From contig NC_134707.1 of NCBI RefSeq assembly GCF_043290135.1, positions 143,159,319 to 143,223,318 of the forward strand: DNA of 64,000 nucleotides, in the 5' to 3' direction. This DNA comes from Rhipicephalus microplus. Taxonomy: Eukaryota; Arthropoda; Arachnida; Ixodida; Ixodidae. Position numbers and translations under genes: made by a program. Below the pieces are notes generated by a model. That model had not been told where the DNA came from. It worked only from the letters and a program-made list of their open reading frames with translations, and ran no database searches. Positions 9,560 through 19,760 of this stretch are shown in pieces (position 1 is the first letter of the stretch; each line of letters begins with the position of its first letter).

Positions 9560-11440
9560 TCCACAAGTAGAAACTCCACAACTAGAAACTCCGCATTTAG
9601 AAACTCCACAACTAGAAACTCCGCATTTAGAAACTCCACAACTAGACACTCAACTACTAGAAACTCGACACCTATAAATTCCACAACTTGAAACTCCACA
9701 ACTAAAACTCCACAACTAGAAACTCCACAACTAGAAACTCGGCAACTAGAAACTCCGCAACTAGAAACTCTGCAACTAGAAACTCCGCAACTAGAAACTC
9801 CACAGCTAGAAACCCCACAACTATAAACTTCACAACTAGAAACTTCACAAGTAGAAACTCCACAACTAGAAACTCCGCAACTAGAAACTCTGCAACTAGA
9901 TACTCCGCAACTAGAAACTACACAGCTCGAAACTTCACAACTTGAAACACCACAACTAGGTACTCCACAACTACAAATTCCAAAACTAGAAACTCCCCAA
10001 CTGGAAACTCCACAACTAGAAACTCCGCAACTAGAAATTTTACAGCTAGAAACTCCACAACTTGAGACTTCGCGAATAGAAACTCGTCAACTGGAAACTC
10101 CACCACTAGAAACTGCACAGCTAGAAACTCCACAACTAGACACTAAACAACTAGAAACTCCACACCTATAAATTCCACAACTTGAAACACCACAACTAAA
10201 ACTCCACAACTAGAAACTCCACAACTAGAAACTCTGCAACTAGAAACTCCCCAACTAGAAACTCCCCATCTAGAATCTCTGCAACTAAAAACTCCGCAAC
10301 TAGAAACTCTGCAACTAGAAACTCCGCAACTAGAAACTCCACAGCTAGAAACCCCTCAACAATAAACTTCACAACTAGCAACTCAACAACTAGAGATTGT
10401 ACAACTAGAGACTGCATTTAGAAACTCCTAAGATAGAAACTACACAACTAGAAACACCACGACTAGAGATTCCGTAAGTAGAAACTCCACAGCTAGAATT
10501 TCCACAAATAGAAACCCCTCAACTGGAAACTCCACAACTAGGAACTCTGCAAATAGAAAATCTACAACTAGAAACTCGAAAACTAAAAACTCCAACTAGA
10601 AACTCCACAACTAGAAACTTCACAACTAGAAACTTCACAAATGGACACTCCAAAACTAGAAACTCCACAACTAGAGACTCCACAACTAGGAACCCCACAG
10701 CTAGAAACTCCACAACTTGAGACTCCGCAAATAGAAACTCGTCAACTAGAAACTCAACAACTAGAAACACCACAGCTAGAAACTCCACAACTAGAAACTG
10801 CACAACTTGAGAGTTCGCAACTAGAAACTCCACAACTAGAAACTCCACAACTAGAGACTCCACAACTAGAAACTCCACACCTATAAATTCCACAACTTGA
10901 AACTCCACAGCTAGAAACTCCAAAACTAGAAATTCCATAACTGGAAACTCCACAGCTAGAAAGTCCAACTCTAGAAAGTCTGCAACTAGAAACTCCGCAA
11001 CTAGAAACTCCACAGCTAGAAAATCCACCACTAGAAACTCCACAACTAGCAACTCCACAACTACAGACTCCGCAACTAGAAAACTCCGCAACTAGAAACT
11101 CCCAACTAGACACTCCGCAACTAGGAACTCTACAACTTCGTAATCCACAACTAGAAACTCCACAATTTGAAACTCCACAACTATAAACTCCCCAACTAGA
11201 AACTCCACAACTTGAATCTCCGCTAATAGAAACTCCGAAACTAGAAACTCAACAACTAGAAACTCCACCACTAGAAACTCCACAACTAGGAACTCTACAA
11301 CTTCAAAATCCACAACTAAAACTCCTAAACTTGAAACTCCACAACTAGATACTCCACAACTACAAACTCCACCACTAGAAACTCCACAACCTGAAACTCC
11401 GCCACCAGAAACTCCACAACTAAAAACTCCACAACTAGAA
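9560..11440. repeat. 1.9-kb higher-order unit, first copy
   Basis: The succession of variant monomers here is repeated about 1,883-1,914 bp downstream. The offset is 1,883 near 9699/11582, 1,898 near 10196/12094 and about 1,914 near 11099/13013. The steps are therefore about one monomer each. Boundaries are approximate because any 15-bp phase would serve. Confidence 0.7.
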
Positions 11441-13350
11441 ACTCCACAAGTAGAAACTCCAAAACAAGAAACTCCGCATTTAGAAACTCCACAACTAGAA
11501 ACTCCGCATTTAGAAACTCCACAACTAGACACTCAACTACTAGAAACTCGACACCTATAAATTCCACAACTTGAAACTCCACAACTAAAACTCCACAACT
11601 AGAAACTCCACAACTAGAAACTCCACAACTAGAAGCTCGGCAACTAGAAACTCCGCAACTAGAAACTCTGCAACTAGAAACTCCGCAACTAGAAACTCCA
11701 CAGCTAGAAACCCCACAACTATAAACTTCACAACTAGAAACTTCACAAGTAGAAATTCCACAACTAGAAACTCCGCAACTAGAAACTCTGCAACTAGATA
11801 CTCCGCAACTAGAAACTACACAGCTCGAAACTTCACAACTTGAAACACCACAACTAGATACTCCACAACTACAAATTCCAAAACTAGAAACTCCCCAACT
11901 GGAAACTCCACAACTAGAAACTCCGCAACTAGAAATTTTACAGCTAGAAACTCCACAACTTGAGACTTCGCGAATAGAAACTCGTCAACTGGAAACTCCA
12001 CCCCTAGAAACTCCACAGCTAGAAACTCCACAACTAGACACTAAACAACTAGAAACTCCACACCTATAAATTCCACAACTTGAAACACCACAACTAAAAC
12101 TCCACAACTAGAAACTCCACAACTAGAAACTCTGCAACTAGAAACTCCCCAACTAGAAACTCCACATCTAGAATCTCTGCAACTAAAAACTCCGCAACTA
12201 GAAACTCCGCAACTAGAAACTCCACAGCTAGAAACCCCTCAACAATAAACTTCACAACTAGCAACTCAACAACTAGAGACTGCACAACTAGAGACTGTAC
12301 AACTAGAGACTGCATTTAGAAACTCCTAAGATAGAAACTACACAACTAGAAACACCACGACTAGAGATTCCATAAGTAGAAACTCCACAGCTAGAATTTC
12401 CACAACTAGAAACCCCTCAACTGGAAACTCCACAACTAGGAACTCTGCAAATAGAAAATCTACAACTAGAAACTCGAAAACTAAAAACTCCAACTAGAAA
12501 CTCCACAACTAGAAACTTCACAACTTGAATTTCCACAAATGGACACTCCAAAACTAGAAACTCCACAACTAGAGACTCCACAACTAGGAACTCCACAAAT
12601 TGAGACTCCACAACTAGAAACTACACAGATTGAAACACCACAAGTTGAAACTCCAAAACCTGAAACTCTACAACTAGAAACTCCGCAACTAAAAACTCCA
12701 ACACTAGAAAATCCACAACTAGAAACTCCACAACTAGAAACTCCGCAACTAGAAACCCGACCACTAGAAACTCCACAAATAGAAACTCGACACCTATAAA
12801 TTCCACAACTTGAAACTCCACAGCTAGAAACTCCAAAACTAGAAATTCCATAACTGAAAACTCCACAGCTAGAAAGTCCACAACTAGAAACTCTGCAACT
12901 AGAAACTCCGCAACTAGAAACTCCACAGCGAGAAAATCCACCACTAGAAACTCCACAACTAGCAACTCCACAACTACAGACTCCGCAACTAGAAAACTCC
13001 GCAACTAGAAACTCCCAACTAGACACTCCGCAACTAGGAACTCTACAACTTCGTAATCCACAACTAGAAACTCCACAATTTGAAACTCCACAACTATAAA
13101 CTCCCCAACAAGAAACTCCACAACTTGAATCTCCGCAAATAGAAACTCCGAAACTAGAATTTCCACAACTAGAAAACTCCGCAACGTGAAACTCTGCAAC
13201 TAGAAACTCCGCAATTAGAAACGCCAAAGCTAGAAACTTCACTACTTGAAACACCACAACTAGATACTCCACAACTACGAATTCCACAACTAGAAACTCA
13301 ACAACTAGAAACTCTGCAACTAGAAGCGCCGCAACTAGAATTTCCACAGC
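11441..13350. repeat. 1.9-kb higher-order unit, second copy
   Basis: This is the second copy of the block at 9560-11440, with scattered substitutions and a more diverged part around 12590-12780. The copies are less alike than the 6.2-kb duplication at 22.9-35.5 kb, which suggests an older event. Confidence 0.7.
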
Positions 13351-15535
13351 TAGAAACTCCACAACTTGAGACTTCGCAACTAGAAACTCGGCAACTAGAA
13401 ACCCAACAACCAGAAACTCCACAACTAGAAACTCCACAAGTTGAAACCCAACAAATCGATACTCCACAACTACAGACGCCACAACTAGAAACTCTCCAAC
13501 TAGAAACTTCACAACTTGAAACTCCGCAAATAGAAACTCCGAAACTAGAAACTCCACAACTAGAAAACTCCGCAACGTGAAACTCTGCAACTAGAAACTC
13601 CGCAATTAGAAACTCCACAGCTAGAAACTTCACTACTTGAAACAACACAACTAGATACTCCACAACTACGAATTCCACAACTACAAATTCCGCAACTAGA
13701 AACTCCACAACTGGAGACTTCGCGACTAGAAACTCAGCAACTAGAAACTCAACAACTAGAAACTCCACCACTAGAAACTCCACAACTAGGAACTCTATAA
13801 CTTCAAAATCCACAACTAAAAACTCCTCAACTTGAAACTCCACAACTAGATACTCCAAAACTACAAACTCCACCATTAGAAACTCCACAACCTGAAACTC
13901 CGCAACTAGAAACTCCGCAACTAAAAACTCCACAACTAGAAACTCCACAAGTAGAAACTCCACAACAAGAAACTCCGCTACTAGAAACTCCACAACTAGA
14001 CACTCAACAACTAGAAACTCGACACCCAGAAACCCCACAACTATAAACTTCACAACTAGAAACTCAACAACTAGAAACTCCCCAACTAGAAACTCCACAA
14101 CTACAATCTCTGCAACTAGAAACTCCGCAACTAGAAACTCTGCAACTAGAAACTCTGCAACTAGAAACTCCACAGCTAGAAACCCTACAACTAGAAACTT
14201 CACAACTAGCAACTCAACAACTAGAGACTGCACAACTAGAGACTCCGCAACTAGAAACTCCACAGCTAGTAACTCCGCAACTAGAAACTCCACAACTTGA
14301 AACTCTGCCACTAGAATCTCCACAACTAGAAAACTCCGCAACTAGAAACTCTGTCACTAGAAACTCCGCAACTAGAAACTCCACAGCTAGAAACTCCACA
14401 ACTTGAAACACTACAACTAGATACTCCAGAACTACAAATTCCACAACTAGAAACTGCACAACTATAAACTCCACAACTAGAAACTCCGCAACTAGAAACT
14501 CCACAGCTAGAAACTCCACAACTTGAGAATTCGCAACAAGAAACTCGGAACTAGAATCTCCACAACTAGAAACTCTGCAACTAGAAACTCCGCAACTACA
14601 AACTCCGCAACTAGAAACTCCACAGCTAGAAACTCCAACACTTGAGACTTCGCAAATAGAAACTCGTCAACTAGAAACTCAACAACTAGAAACTCCACAG
14701 CTAGAAACTCCAGAACTAGAAACTCCACAACTTGAGAGTTCGCAACTAGATACTCCACAAATAGAAACTCCACCACTAGAAACTCCAAAACTCCAAACCT
14801 CACAACTAGAAACTCCACAACTAGAAACTCCGCAACTGGAAACTCCACAGCCAGAAACTCAACAACTAGAAAAACCACATCTAGAAACTCCGCAACAAAC
14901 TCTGCAACTAGAAATTCCACAACTAGAATTTTCACAGCTAGAGACTCAACAACTAGAGACTCTTCAACTATAAGCTCCACAACTAGACACTCCACAACTA
15001 GAAATTCTGCAACTGGAAACCCGACAACTAGAAACTCAACAACTACAAACTCCACACCTATAAATTCCTCAACTGGAAACGCCACAACTAAAACTCCACA
15101 ACTAGAAACTCCACGACTAGAAACTCCACAACTAGAAACTCTGCAGCTAAAAACTCCGCAACTAGAAACTCTGCAAATAGAAACTCCGCTTCTAGAAACT
15201 CGACAGCTAGAAACCCCTCAACAATAAACTTCACAACTAGAAACTCAACAACTACAGACTGCACAACTAGAGACTCCGAAACTACAAACTCTGAAGCTAG
15301 AAACTCCGCAACTAGAAACTCCACAACGTGAAACTCTGCAACTCGAAACCCTGCAACTAAAAAATCCACAACTATAAACTCAAGTAGAAACTCACCAACT
15401 GGAAACTCCGCAACTAGAAACTCCGCAACTAGAAAATCCACAACTAGAAACTTCACAACTAGAAACTACCTAACAAAAAACTCCACAACTAGAAACTCCA
15501 CAACTAGAAACGCTGCAACTAGGGACTGCACAACT

Positions 15536-15547
15536 AGAGACTTTGCA
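15536..15547. repeat. Target-site duplication (12 bp), left of Penelope-like element
   Basis: AGAGACTTTGCA occurs here and again at 18931-18942. Joining the flanks gives AGAGACTTTGCA followed by TTTAGAAACTCC, exactly the uninserted sequence found at 675-698, at about 3204 and in several other copies. The last GCA is also the start of the internal direct repeat (18150), so the junction has three bases of ambiguity. Confidence 0.88.
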
Positions 15548-15825
15548 AAACTGCGATTCGGCCTAGTTGGAATCTATCCATCCTGAAAAATGTATGCGCA
15601 GGCGAACAAGGACAAAGAAAGGAATACAAACTGGCGCAATCTAACAACTGATTTATTAATCGAAAAACATTGACTCTTTTTAACCCTCGGAACAGCGCTC
15701 CCTGGTGACCTAAAAAAACACACAATGCACTGCGCACTTACGACAACGATAACAAAAACATAAAAACGATAACAGTTTCATTGATTGACAGACAGGAGCG
15801 CGATTTCTTTTGTTAGTAAAGCTAC
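15548..15825 (-). repeat. Pseudo-LTR of the Penelope-like element, 3' copy
   Basis: This region is directly repeated at 18153-18430, an offset of 2,605 bp; the match including three ambiguous bases runs 15545-15825. The minus strand carries AATAAA (plus TTTATT at 15652-15657), a possible polyadenylation signal in the position expected for a 3' end. It contains the last 16 codons and stop of the RT ORF (15778-15825) and, after the stop, a second copy of that ORF's first residues (15534-15737). Confidence 0.9.
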
Positions 15826-18342
15826 TGAAGGGTGGCTAACACAGTTGTCTTTCTGCTTGTCTATATGATATGCCTCCATTATCTCCCTTGACGTCTTGTT
15901 TCTACTCCTATACAGCAAGGTAGTGTCGCTAAAGCAAGGAGAGCATGCGCACTCATTGCAATGCATTGCCAAATGGGTTACAGGCCGACCTTTCAGGCTT
16001 GACATATGCTCTCTTAGCCTCGTGTTAATGCACCTGCCAGTCTGCCCTATATATACACAACCGCATGATAAAGGTATGCAATACACCACACTGTGTGCAC
16101 ATTCAACAAACCTGAGCTTATGTCTTATGCTACATCTCTTATGTGCGTTGGTCCCTCTGTCGCATTTCTGGTTGACCAACGCGCACACTCCTCCTATTTT
16201 GTTTTTGGCCGAAAACACTACTTTCACATCATACTTTCCAGCCACCTTTTTTAATCTATGTGAAAGCCTATGTACATAAGGGACCGCTACTACCTTAGAG
16301 CTAGAACCAGTCATCCCACCTGTTTCCAAACATGGCGCCGTTTCCCGTCTGAGCTTCTTTAATAACCTAGTGCCTACGGCCAACATCACAGAGAATGGGT
16401 ACCCCTCGTCCTGGAGCCTAGAGACCTGTTCATGAAACGACGCATGAACAGTATGGAAACAGGATTTAACCAATGCAGACCGAAAACAATTTGTTATAAT
16501 TCCATTCTTGACCAGCTTAGAATGACATGAAGCGAAACTCATAAGCGGCTTTCCTGCCCTAGGCGAAAAGGTCCAACACACATGATCTGACAAAAAGTCC
16601 AGCTTCAAATCCAAAAACTGTAGCTTATTTTCAACCGGTACTTCTGAAGTAAATGTCAACCCCTTTCCTAGAGAATTAAAAGCATTCAATACCGAAACCC
16701 TGAAGTCCTCTTTGTGCACATCGCACCCCAACACCAAGTAGTCATCGACATACCTGAAGACCTTGTAGACTACACCTTGTAGGCAAAACGACAAATCTCT
16801 ATCTATGCTGCCCATGAAAATGTCACTAAGGACCGGCGCTACCTTTGACCCAATGCATACCCCCTTCGCCTGGATGAACGTTTTATCCCCGAACCCCACG
16901 TGAGTGTTCTCTAAATAAAAGCTCAGAAGCTCAAGAAAAGACTCGACGGGCATACCACAGGTGTTGCGAAACGTCACTTCATTATTTTCTGTTATGCACT
17001 CTAGGACACAATGCATCAAAGGCACATGCGGCAACGAGTAATACAAGTCCTGAGCGTCAATGCTGATACCCCAACTGTTTTTTCTGTTATCTGATGCAAA
17101 AAACCCCGTGAGACCCTCAGAATTAGCCAGCAGAAAAGGGTCATTTACTTTCAACGACTTCAACATCTTTTGCAGATACCCCGCAACTAGCTTCTGCCAC
17201 GCCCCTTTTTCTGAAACAATAGGCCTAAAAGGAACCTCCTGCTTATGGGTTTTTGCTGTGAAAAACACCTTCAATTCCAATCCCTTTGAATTCCCAACAT
17301 CCGACGCAAGTTTTTCTAAGTTGCATTTCCTTAATAACTCGACAGCCTTCCTCTTCACGCTTTCTACATTCACATGACATTCTTTAAAGCACTTTTGAAT
17401 TGCCGCAGAGGCTTTATCTACATACAAAGTCTCCGGTAGAACAACCAAAAAACCTTCTTTGTCCGCTTGAACAACTCTTAAGTTGTTCTCAACCAAATAA
17501 CTAGCAACCCGAGCGACATTACGGCAAGGCGTGGTGCTTACCGAAGCTTTGGCGACAACGTCCACACATTCCACTACACATCTGTCTTTTTCCTTTTCGG
17601 GTACTTGCCGGGCAATGTCTCTTGTGAGGGATAGCTTGTCCACAAGGTCAAGTCTAGGCTCCACACAGAACTTCGGTCCCAACCTCAGGACCTTTTGTTG
17701 GCGCTCTTCCACCACCGCATCACCCAGGAGTAGAAGGCCTCCCTTCGGCGGATCTCTCTTTTTCCTGGGCAAGCCCCGACGCACGTCATTCCACATGGCC
17801 TCAGTTAAAATGTTCGCTTGTCTACACCACTCGCGGAAGACCTTGACGTTTAGACGCCCATCAGAAACAGACGAACACGCCACTCTTAGGCAATCCTTGA
17901 AGTGCCTAACCTGTCTTCGGCTCTCTGATCGCAGAATCTTGCTGATTCTTCTCTCATGTCCTTCCGATGGAGGCAACCACCCGCACACAAGCAGAACTTC
18001 CATAGGGCACTGTGCATTCTTTAGGAACCAGCTCAGCTTGCGGGCTCTGCATTCGCAGACCGCGATAAACGGCACCAGAACCGCCGGGTTAGATAAGTCA
18101 AAGTTAGGACATGAAGAAAGAAGGCCGGATGAACTAGAAATAAACTGAAGCAAAACTGCGATTCGGCCTAGTTGGAATCTATCCATCCTGAAAAATGTAT
18201 GCGCAGGCGAACAAGGACAAAGAAAGGAATACAAACTGGCGCAATCTAACAACTGATTTATTAATCGAAAAACATTGACTCTTTTTAACCCTCGGAACAG
18301 CGCTCCCTGGTGACCTAAAAAAACACACAATGCACTGCGCAC
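15778..18342 (-). CDS. Penelope-like reverse transcriptase with GIY-YIG endonuclease
   Basis: The ORF is 854 aa and uninterrupted. It copies element RNA into DNA at a nick made by its own endonuclease. Reverse transcriptase motifs in order are KTHK (364-367) with RPIVS (373-377); SIDAQDLYYSLPH (427-439; catalytic D429); GVCIGSKVAPVLSDIF (494-509); YVDD (531-534; catalytic D533, D534); and FLDLKLDF (576-583). A linker with C720, C727, H734 and C737 may bind zinc. The GIY-YIG domain follows: VVYCI (752-756), YIG (764-766), R775/R777 and the likely metal-binding E823. Domain order and length match the endonuclease-bearing Penelope/Poseidon group. The first ATG (18342) lies inside the duplicated pLTR. 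M53 (codon at 18184-18186) is an alternative start and may be the real one, since residues 1-52 also occur after the stop in the other pLTR. All catalytic residues I can check are present, so activity is plausible. Confidence 0.95.
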   Translation of the reverse strand: MRSALCVFLGHQGALFRGLKRVNVFRLINQLLDCASLYSFLCPCSPAHTFFRMDRFQLGRIAVLLQFISSSSGLLSSCPNFDLSNPAVLVPFIAVCECRARKLSWFLKNAQCPMEVLLVCGWLPPSEGHERRISKILRSESRRQVRHFKDCLRVACSSVSDGRLNVKVFREWCRQANILTEAMWNDVRRGLPRKKRDPPKGGLLLLGDAVVEERQQKVLRLGPKFCVEPRLDLVDKLSLTRDIARQVPEKEKDRCVVECVDVVAKASVSTTPCRNVARVASYLVENNLRVVQADKEGFLVVLPETLYVDKASAAIQKCFKECHVNVESVKRKAVELLRKCNLEKLASDVGNSKGLELKVFFTAKTHKQEVPFRPIVSEKGAWQKLVAGYLQKMLKSLKVNDPFLLANSEGLTGFFASDNRKNSWGISIDAQDLYYSLPHVPLMHCVLECITENNEVTFRNTCGMPVESFLELLSFYLENTHVGFGDKTFIQAKGVCIGSKVAPVLSDIFMGSIDRDLSFCLQGVVYKVFRYVDDYLVLGCDVHKEDFRVSVLNAFNSLGKGLTFTSEVPVENKLQFLDLKLDFLSDHVCWTFSPRAGKPLMSFASCHSKLVKNGIITNCFRSALVKSCFHTVHASFHEQVSRLQDEGYPFSVMLAVGTRLLKKLRRETAPCLETGGMTGSSSKVVAVPYVHRLSHRLKKVAGKYDVKVVFSAKNKIGGVCALVNQKCDRGTNAHKRCSIRHKLRFVECAHSVVYCIPLSCGCVYIGQTGRCINTRLREHMSSLKGRPVTHLAMHCNECACSPCFSDTTLLYRSRNKTSREIMEAYHIDKQKDNCVSHPSVALLTKEIALLSVNQ

Positions 18343-18430
18343 TTACGACAACGATAACAAAAACATAAAAACGATAACAGTTTCATTGATTGACAGACAG
18401 GAGCGCGATTTCTTTTGTTAGTAAAGCTAC
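18153..18430 (-). repeat. Pseudo-LTR of the Penelope-like element, 5' copy
   Basis: This is the direct repeat of 15548-15825. In element sense it comes before the RT ORF and contains its first ATG, so it probably carries the promoter. Identity looks complete on reading. The repeat stops at GTAAAGCTAC; beyond it this copy continues into the palindrome at 18431-18452, while the other continues into the ORF. Confidence 0.9.
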
Positions 18431-18452
18431 CAACCAGTAAAGCTACTGGTTG
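18431..18452. repeat. 9-bp palindrome at the direct/inverted junction
   Basis: CAACCAGTA, loop AAGC, then TACTGGTTG form a perfect 9-bp hairpin exactly where the forward pLTR meets the inverted partial copy. GTAAAGCTAC, which ends the pLTR, is repeated inside it (18437-18446). It looks like a template-switch or snap-back scar. Confidence 0.75.
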
Positions 18453-18930
18453 TGTATATATAGGGCAGACTGGCAGGTGCATTAACACGAGGCTAAGAGA
18501 GCATATGTCAAGCCTGAAAGGTCGGCCTGTAACCCATTTGGCAATGCATTGCAATGAGTGCGCATGCTCTCCTTGCTTTAGCGACACTACCTTGCTGTAT
18601 AGGAGTAGAAACAAGACGTCAAGGGAGATAATGGAGGCATATCATATAGACAAGCAGAAAGACAACTGTGTTAGCCACCCTTCAGTAGCTTTACTAACAA
18701 AAGAAATCGCGCTCCTGTCTGTCAATCAATGAAACTGTTATCGTTTTTATGTTTTTGTTATCGTTGTCGTAAGTGCGCAGTGCATTGTGTGTTTTTTTAG
18801 GTCACCAGGGAGCGCTGTTCCGAGGGTTAAAAAGAGTCAATGTTTTTCGATTAATAAATCAGTTGTTAGATTGCGCCAGTTTGTATTCCTTTCTTTGTCC
18901 TTGTTCGCCTGCGCATACATTTTTCAGGAT
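18448..18930 (+). repeat. Inverted partial copy of the Penelope-like element
   Basis: These 483 bp are the reverse complement of 15580-16062, of equal length with no gap that I see. They carry the GIY-YIG coding end, the stop codon and most of a pLTR in the opposite direction. With 15580-16062 they form long terminal inverted repeats at both ends of the insertion. The copy ends ATTTTTCAGGAT, 32 bp short of the element's full 3' end. Confidence 0.93.
18449..18732 (+). pseudogene. Fragment of the Penelope GIY-YIG domain
   Basis: The plus strand reads GCVYIGQTGRCINTRLREH and continues to the same C-terminus (ALLTKEIALLSVNQ, stop) as residues 761-854 of the main RT ORF. It lacks the reverse transcriptase and the first half of the GIY-YIG fold. 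An in-frame ATG at 18415 is supplied by the junction, but the product would be only about 105 aa and almost certainly non-functional. Confidence 0.88.
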
Positions 18931-18942
18931 AGAGACTTTGCA
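18931..18942. repeat. Target-site duplication (12 bp), right of Penelope-like element
   Basis: AGAGACTTTGCA matches 15536-15547 exactly. The satellite resumes with TTTAGAAACTCCTCAGATAG, the usual continuation in uninserted copies. Confidence 0.88.
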
Positions 18943-19760
18943 TTTAGAAACTCCTCAGATAGAAACTACACAACTAGAAACTCCACGACTAGAGATTCCA
19001 TAAGTATAAACTCCACAGCTAGAATTTCCACAACTAGAAACCCCACAACTAGGAACTCTGGAAATAGAAAATCTACAGCTAAAAACTCGAAAACAAAAAA
19101 CTCCAACTAGAAATTCCACAACTAGAAACTGCACAACTAGAAACTCCACAAATAGACACTCCACAACTAGAAACACCACAACTAGAGACTCCACAACTAG
19201 GAACTCCAAAATTGAGACTCCATAACTAGAAACTACACAGATTGAAATTCCACAACTGGAAACTCCACAACTGGAAACTTCACAACTAGAAACTCTGCAA
19301 CTAGAAACTTTACAGCTAGAAACTCCACATCTTGAGACTTCGCAAATAGAAACTCGTCAACTGGAAAATCAACCACTAGAAACTCCACAGCTAGAAACTC
19401 CACAACTTGAAACCCAACTTATAGATACTCCACAACTACAGACTCCACAACTTGAAACAACACAACTAGATACTCCACAACTACAAATTCCGCAACCAGA
19501 ATCTCCACAACTAGAAACTCCGCAACTAAAAACTCCCCAACTAGATACTCCACAACTAGAATCTCTGCAACTAGAAACTCCGCTACTAGAAACTTTGCAA
19601 CTAGAAACTCCGCAACTAGAAACTCCACAGCTAGAAACCCCACAACTATATACTTCACAACTAGCAACACAACTAGAGACTGCACAACTAGAGACTCCGC
19701 CACTACAAACTCCACAGCTAGTAACTCCGCAACTAGAATCCCCACAACTAGAAAACTCCG
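18937..19760. repeat. Higher-order unit A, copy 3
   Basis: The unit starts within the right target duplication of the Penelope-like element and follows the same landmark order as 681-1540. It is about 35 bp shorter, with small losses near 19570-19670 including the shortened CTAGCAACACAACTAG. Confidence 0.8.

Larger units (their letters stand above)
8524..15547. repeat. 15-bp satellite array, middle segment
   Basis: The same 15-bp monomers continue after the LTR insertion. From 8524 to about 10140 the order of variant monomers follows 1007 to about 2690, with small differences. The segment is therefore the right part of the higher-order unit that the LTR element split. From about 9.5 to 13.3 kb there are two successive copies of a 1.9-kb block. 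No gene is supported. Reading frames are broken by 14- and 16-bp monomers (for example near 9703, 11090 and 13020). The segment ends at the target duplication of the Penelope-like element. Confidence 0.97.
15548..18930 (-). mobile_element. Penelope-like retroelement with intact RT/GIY-YIG ORF
   Basis: This is a 3,383-bp element with coding strand minus. In the element's own direction (18930 towards 15548) it has four parts: an inverted partial copy of its own 3' part (18930-18448), a direct repeat or pLTR (18430-18153), the main body, and a second pLTR (15825-15548). Partial tandem copies with an inverted fragment at the 5' side are characteristic of Penelope-like elements. They replicate by target-primed reverse transcription using an RT joined to a GIY-YIG endonuclease. 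The 12-bp target duplication fits the variable duplications of this class. The single long ORF has no stop or frameshift, so the copy looks young. It lies in the satellite just before a higher-order unit that begins TTTGCATTTAG. Confidence 0.95.

Noticed and set aside
15896..18148. Plus-strand ORFs within the Penelope-like element (15896-16279, 17060-17377, 17531-18148)
   Set aside because: They are antisense shadows of the RT ORF, which has all the expected motifs on the minus strand.
15548..18430. Hammerhead ribozyme in the Penelope pLTR
   Set aside because: Some Penelope-like elements carry one. I looked on both strands of the pLTR for the CTGATGA core followed by GAAA and did not find it. 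A covariance-model search would settle this.
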